Below are positions 24,277 to 28,327 of a stretch of 28,327 nt of DNA, one piece after another (the first letter of the stretch is position 1; the number at the start of each line of letters is the position of its first letter). The DNA is from Calditrichota bacterium (lineage in GTDB: Bacteria; Calditrichota; Calditrichia; RBG-13-44-9; J075): positions 1 to 28,327 of the forward strand of contig RFIL01000306.1 in NCBI GenBank assembly GCA_003695285.1, read 5' to 3'. Both the position numbers and the translations under genes were made by a program. Below the pieces are notes generated by a model. The model was not told the DNA's origin, did not search any database, and worked only from the letters and a program-made list of their open reading frames with translations.

Positions 24277-26280
24277 TTAATGCGCAATTTTCTTCACCTG
24301 AGCCGGGGTGTGATGTGATATAACCTTTTTTAACTCCTTTTTCACCCGCTTAAAAACACTTTCCCAATCTTGATGGACAGGCTGCCGAAAGAGTCGTGCC
24401 GTCGGGTACCATGGGTTGTCTTCTCGATTCAGCATCCAGCGCCAATCAGCGGCAAAAGCGAGTAACAACCAGAGCGGTTTTCCCATCGCGCCAGCGAGAT
24501 GGGCAACAGAGGTATCCACGGTGATCACCATATCAAGAAGGGAGATGGCAGCAGCGGTATCCCGAAAATCAGCTAAATGAGGAGAGAGATTAAAAACCCG
24601 ATCCGAAGGGAATTTCCCCTCAAATTCCTTCTCGGCTTCACCTTTCTGCAAACTGTAGAGATAAACATCCTCTAACTCCAGTAAAGTTAAAAAATTTTCC
24701 GGCTTGCAGGAACGTAAATGATTGCTGGGGAACTTGGGATTTCCTTTCCAGACAAATCCGATTTTTAACTTATCTTCCGGGAGAGGCACCATTTCCTGAA
24801 ATTTTTCCTGTACCCCTGAATCCGGAAAAAGATATGGAACATTTTGTGGAATTGTTTCTACCGTGGTCTTCATTACCCGCGCGAGACTCATGATGGCGAT
24901 TTGCTGGTCGAATTCGGGTATTGGATCTCCCAAAGCAATAACCTGATCAACATCTTTTAATTGCTTCAACAGGGGCTTCAATGCCGGGAGACATTCCAGA
25001 ATCACTTTTCCAACCCTTTCTTTTACATAAGGGATGAATCGAACAAACTGGATAGTATCCCCGATGCCTTGCTCGGCGTAAATGAAAAGGGTCTGGTCTT
25101 TGATGACACTTCCATCCCATACTGGCTGGGGAAAATTTCTGGGAACCATGGTCCCCCTTTGCCAACGGAGTTCATAATCATCCCAGGCCTCACGATAGTT
25201 TCCCTTCATCAGGTTGAGAATACTCCTGTTCCAGCGAACCTCAACATGATTGGGTTCTATCTCGAGTGCCTTGTTAAAACACTCCATCGCTTTATCTATT
25301 TTTCCTAAGGCCTGGTACAAATAACCGGCGTTATTCCAGGCGGCAATCATTTTCGGATTTATTGTCGCCGCTTTCAGGTAGTACTTCAGCCCCTTTTCCA
25401 GTTGCAGTTCATCAGCATAGGCTTTCCCCAGGTTATAATAAGCTTGATAAAAATTGGGGTTTAATCGAACCGCTTGATGGTAATGATAGAATGCTTGCTC
25501 ATTTTTTTTATCTTCTTTATATGCATTGGCTAAATTGAAATGATATTGCGCATCATTCGGAGCAATTTCCAGCGCCTTTAAATAACACCGCACTCCTTCT
25601 TCCAATTTTCCCAGACTCCGCAGTGTGCTCCCGAGATTATTGTATGCTTCTGAAAAATTCGGATGCAGCTTTATCGCTTTCTGATATGCTTCTGCAGCTT
25701 CCTGAAATTTTTTAACTTTGCGACAGGCATTCCCCATCTGAAAATAAAATTGTGGATCGCTGATACGGGGATTGACCTGCATCGCGTGAACATAGTGGTT
25801 CAAGGCTTGCTCTGCTTTCCCCAATTTTAAATAACAATTTCCGAGGTAATAATGAGCATGAAATAATTGGGGATTGATTCTTAATGCTGTTTGTAAACAA
25901 CTAATCGCCTGATCAATTTGATTCTTCTCAGAGAAAAGAGTAGCCAGGTTCACATGAGCTTCCACTAAACGGGGATTGAGCTTTATGGCCACTGTAAAAC
26001 ATTGAATGGCATCCTCAACCTTGCCGATCGCATTTAGTGCATTTCCCAGGCTTAAATAAACTCCGGCATTCTTGTCATCAACATTGAGCGCCTGAAAAAA
26101 GAAATGGAGTGATTTGTCAAACCGTTTTTCCTGAAAATGGACTAATCCTAACAGATGGAGGGTATCGATATGTTGTGGTTGGATATTTAAAATCTTTTCA
26201 CAAACGACACCTGCTTGCTGATAATTTCCCAATTGGAAAAGTTGAACTGCTGTATCGAAGAGTTCTTGCACTCCCTGCAT
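24277..26280 (-). CDS. TPR protein with C-terminal GT9-like glycosyltransferase domain
   Basis: A 667-residue protein without a signal peptide. About ten consecutive TPR units (4-376) carry the usual A/Y/LG/A pattern, for example EAYNNLGSTLRSLGKLEEG and AWNNAGYLYQALGKIDKAM. The C-terminal 270 residues match the GT9/ADP-heptose:LPS heptosyltransferase-like fold found after TPRs in many bacteria: TLFIYAEQGIGDTIQFVRFI (397-416), KIGFVWKGNP, LYSLQKGE, DFRDTAAAISLLDMVITVDT (571-590), VAHLAGAMGKPLWLLL and the WRWMLNREDNPWYPTARLFR stretch. That combination suggests a cytosolic sugar-transfer enzyme for envelope glycan or glycoprotein, with the TPRs binding the acceptor or partner. The donor and acceptor are not predictable. 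GGAAGG precedes the ATG. Terminators lie on both sides, so it is probably transcribed alone. Confidence 0.9.
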   Translation of the reverse strand: MQGVQELFDTAVQLFQLGNYQQAGVVCEKILNIQPQHIDTLHLLGLVHFQEKRFDKSLHFFFQALNVDDKNAGVYLSLGNALNAIGKVEDAIQCFTVAIKLNPRLVEAHVNLATLFSEKNQIDQAISCLQTALRINPQLFHAHYYLGNCYLKLGKAEQALNHYVHAMQVNPRISDPQFYFQMGNACRKVKKFQEAAEAYQKAIKLHPNFSEAYNNLGSTLRSLGKLEEGVRCYLKALEIAPNDAQYHFNLANAYKEDKKNEQAFYHYHQAVRLNPNFYQAYYNLGKAYADELQLEKGLKYYLKAATINPKMIAAWNNAGYLYQALGKIDKAMECFNKALEIEPNHVEVRWNRSILNLMKGNYREAWDDYELRWQRGTMVPRNFPQPVWDGSVIKDQTLFIYAEQGIGDTIQFVRFIPYVKERVGKVILECLPALKPLLKQLKDVDQVIALGDPIPEFDQQIAIMSLARVMKTTVETIPQNVPYLFPDSGVQEKFQEMVPLPEDKLKIGFVWKGNPKFPSNHLRSCKPENFLTLLELEDVYLYSLQKGEAEKEFEGKFPSDRVFNLSPHLADFRDTAAAISLLDMVITVDTSVAHLAGAMGKPLWLLLAFAADWRWMLNREDNPWYPTARLFRQPVHQDWESVFKRVKKELKKVISHHTPAQVKKIAH

Positions 26281-26389
26281 AACACCTTCCTTTTAACGTC
26301 AATCAGGATATACAAAGCATTTATCGGTAAAAAAGTGGGGAATATAAGGATTTACCTGTCCAAGGCTGGAAAAGGAAGGGTTCGGAGAG

Positions 26390-26425
26390 AAAAAAATGAG
26401 AGCCCTGCAACATCACAGGGCTCTC
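26390..26425 (-). terminator. Rho-independent terminator of the TonB-dependent receptor gene
   Basis: GAGAGCCCTG (26398-26407) pairs perfectly with CAGGGCTCTC (26416-26425), 10 bp with an 8-base loop. On the minus strand it is followed by ATTTTTTT (A-run 26390-26396 on plus). It lies 27 bases after the receptor stop. Confidence 0.9.
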
Positions 26426-26451
26426 CAGGCGCTTTTTGGAAAATAAACGGC

Positions 26452-28327
26452 TTATAATTCGAAGGACAAACGGCTGTAGTAATAACCCCCATTCATTCCG
26501 AATTGGGTTACCCGTCGACTGAAGACAAAGCGACCGTTGCTGAAGTTAGATGCTTTCGTATGAGGATCCGGGAAGGTATTGAACAGATTATTTGCTCCAA
26601 TGGAGAACCGTACTCCTTCCATCACTTTATAAGAGAGATCCACATCGAAAATCACCTTGCCTCCAAACACTTCGTCATTATCAGGATTGGTGGGTTTATA
26701 ATAGATTTTACCATAGTAATTTCCGCGAACCATCGCCGCAAACTTATCTTTGGCATAACGTACACTCCCGGAAAACTTTTGATGAGGAAGTGCATCTTCC
26801 AGACGATTCCGTTCTTCCCGATTGAATAGAGTATTTCTCACCGCATTCAGGTCACCTCCAGCAAATATTTGAGCCATTTCCTGTGGGACGTTGGTGGTGT
26901 CCACTTCTGTACTGGTAAAATTCGCTGAAGCGGTAAAGGTTAGCTTACCCTCTCCCATGCGGGCATTATAAGCTGCAACAATGTCCAGACCTTTGGTCTT
27001 GGTATCCACGGCATTGGCGAAAAATTGTGCTTGATTCACACCCTGCTTCTGGAATGGTTGGAGAATTTGAGCCACGATGGGATCTGAGCTCGAAAAACGA
27101 CTGGTTAGCACAATTCGATCATCAATCGTAATATAGTATGCATCGGCGGTGAGTGAAAGTTCAGGAATAGGTCGAGCGGTAAATCCACCACTGATGTTGA
27201 CCGAAGTTTCTTCTTTCAGGTCCGGTACCCCAAAGGCTTTGGTGACAGGACTTTTATTGTTCGCGCTCAACACTCTTGCCGGCACCAGGTTGTTGTTGGC
27301 ATCAAACACAAACTGAATACTGACATTGTTAAACCACACCTGATGCAGAGAGGGGGCACGAAAACCGGTACTGATAGCACCGCGAAGTGCAAATTCCTGA
27401 ACCGGTTTAAAGCGTGCAGCAGCCTTCCAGTTGAAGGTGCTACCAAAATCACTATAATTTTCGAATCGTCCGGCTACACTGAGCAACAACTGCTCTGTGA
27501 CATCACTTTCCAGTTCGCCATAAAGACCAATACTGCTTCGATAACGATTGACTTCATTGGCAGGTTGGAACCCGGGAAATACCTGAGAACCCGGATTCTT
27601 GGGATTCCCCTGAGAAGTGGTGTCAAAATCAACGCCGGGGCGATCTCCGCCGTTACCAAGAGAATAGGATTCAAATTGACCGGCTTCGATACGATAATTT
27701 TCCACCCTTACCTCGGTTCCAAAAGCTACTGAAAGCGATTTTACCGCACCTTTAGTATCAATATTTCGCAAGAAATCCAGATTACCGGTGTATTGACGGA
27801 ACTTTAATGTTCCCGCATCAAAGGATACCGGGCTGCCTTCGCCAATGGAGGCATTAATCGAATTCTCGATATTAAATGTAAAGGCATTGCCTCCTCCGGT
27901 AACACTCCCATCGATGACCCATCCTCTGTGAACTCCTTTTAATCCCAGGGTGATCGCGTCATCACGAATTTTCGTATGAATTTCCGGTAGAAAACCGTTT
28001 GGATAAACATTCAAATTGACCCGCGCTTCCTGATAGGGTAACCGATAAAACCCGGAGGCAAAACCATCACGATAGGTCAACCCGCCAAAGGAGTAGAACT
28101 CCGCATTGCCACCCAGTGGCACGGAGCTGTTAAAGAAGATGCTTCCAACACGGGCTTTGGCCTGACCGGTTTTCATGGAGAAATCATCACGGGTCAATCC
28201 ACGACGGGCCAGCTCCTGATCATCCGGCAGGAAAATCCAGGTTTTCCCATCACGAAATGTGGTATCCGGGGTATCGGAATCATTAAAGATTTTTCCGGTC
28301 CAGGTGGTTGAACGGTTGGTACGACCG
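26452..28327 (-). CDS. TonB-dependent outer-membrane receptor, C-terminal 624 residues, 5' end outside window
   Basis: The frame is open from the right edge through 28327 with no stop, so the N-terminus (signal peptide and most or all of the plug) is missing. The visible part is a beta-barrel: alternating hydrophobic strands, periplasmic turns and glycine-rich loops. It includes receptor hallmarks such as YSFGGLTYRDGFASGFYR, LSVAGRFENYSDFGSTFNWK, then RGAISTGFRAPSLHQVWFNN, and KFSGSVRYAKDKFAAMVRGN. The end, NNLFNTFPDPHTKASNFSNG and then YYYSRLSFEL, is the usual last hairpin and strand. These proteins import siderophores, vitamins or glycans using TonB energy; the ligand cannot be told here. 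The final residue is Leu rather than the common Phe. A TTG at 28197 lies in frame but is not a real start. Confidence 0.92.
   Translation of the reverse strand, partial: GRTNRSTTWTGKIFNDSDTPDTTFRDGKTWIFLPDDQELARRGLTRDDFSMKTGQAKARVGSIFFNSSVPLGGNAEFYSFGGLTYRDGFASGFYRLPYQEARVNLNVYPNGFLPEIHTKIRDDAITLGLKGVHRGWVIDGSVTGGGNAFTFNIENSINASIGEGSPVSFDAGTLKFRQYTGNLDFLRNIDTKGAVKSLSVAFGTEVRVENYRIEAGQFESYSLGNGGDRPGVDFDTTSQGNPKNPGSQVFPGFQPANEVNRYRSSIGLYGELESDVTEQLLLSVAGRFENYSDFGSTFNWKAAARFKPVQEFALRGAISTGFRAPSLHQVWFNNVSIQFVFDANNNLVPARVLSANNKSPVTKAFGVPDLKEETSVNISGGFTARPIPELSLTADAYYITIDDRIVLTSRFSSSDPIVAQILQPFQKQGVNQAQFFANAVDTKTKGLDIVAAYNARMGEGKLTFTASANFTSTEVDTTNVPQEMAQIFAGGDLNAVRNTLFNREERNRLEDALPHQKFSGSVRYAKDKFAAMVRGNYYGKIYYKPTNPDNDEVFGGKVIFDVDLSYKVMEGVRFSIGANNLFNTFPDPHTKASNFSNGRFVFSRRVTQFGMNGGYYYSRLSFEL

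Noticed and set aside
28195..28197. TTG as the start of the TonB-dependent receptor
   Set aside because: The frame continues open to the window edge with receptor-like sequence, so the gene is truncated rather than starting here.

Overview
This window most likely comes from the chromosome of a diderm, moderate-GC bacterium. It holds 18 protein genes (the first and last cut by the window edges) and no RNA gene, mobile element or CRISPR array that I could find. The mix of genes points to the Fibrobacteres-Chlorobi-Bacteroidetes side of the tree, for example Calditrichota or candidate division KSB1: a TonB-dependent receptor, PEGA and TPR envelope proteins, an AbgT transporter, MutS2, and a GlnE unlike the proteobacterial one. 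That placement is inference from gene content, not from a marker tree.

Region 1 (1-11761, all minus strand) reads, in transcription order: HDAC-family deacetylase, unknown protein with a GNAT-like stretch, efp, exported TPR protein, rpsU, yqeY, cvpA, mutS2, polA, an AI-2E/PerM-family permease, and an RBBP9/YdeN-type serine hydrolase cut by the left edge. The rpsU-yqeY-cvpA-mutS2 genes are tightly packed (yqeY/cvpA abut, cvpA/mutS2 are 1 base apart). A possible 21-codon leader ORF ends inside the polA ribosome binding site. I see no strong Rho-independent terminator in this region.

Region 2 (11762-16897) has a 397-base divergent intergenic stretch, then valS and a membrane-anchored PEGA-repeat protein on the plus strand. 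A 10-bp perfect hairpin lies between the convergent PEGA and AbgT genes.

Region 3 (17016-28327, all minus strand) reads, in transcription order: a TonB-dependent receptor cut by the right edge, a TPR plus GT9-like glycosyltransferase, glnA, glnE, and an AbgT-family transporter. Convincing Rho-independent terminators follow the receptor, the TPR-GT9 gene and glnA, so these are probably separate transcription units.

The most interesting item is the nitrogen pair. GlnA (type I glutamine synthetase) keeps the adenylylatable tyrosine. The neighbouring GlnE is about 300 residues longer than the E. coli enzyme and carries two ACT-like domains between its two nucleotidyltransferase halves; the second closely resembles the glutamine-sensing ACT domains of GlnD. 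This suggests a glutamine synthetase adenylyltransferase that could sense an amino acid directly. The second lead is the two-gene unit of a GNAT-like protein and an HDAC-family deacetylase, which resembles the acuA/acuC acetylation switch in logic.
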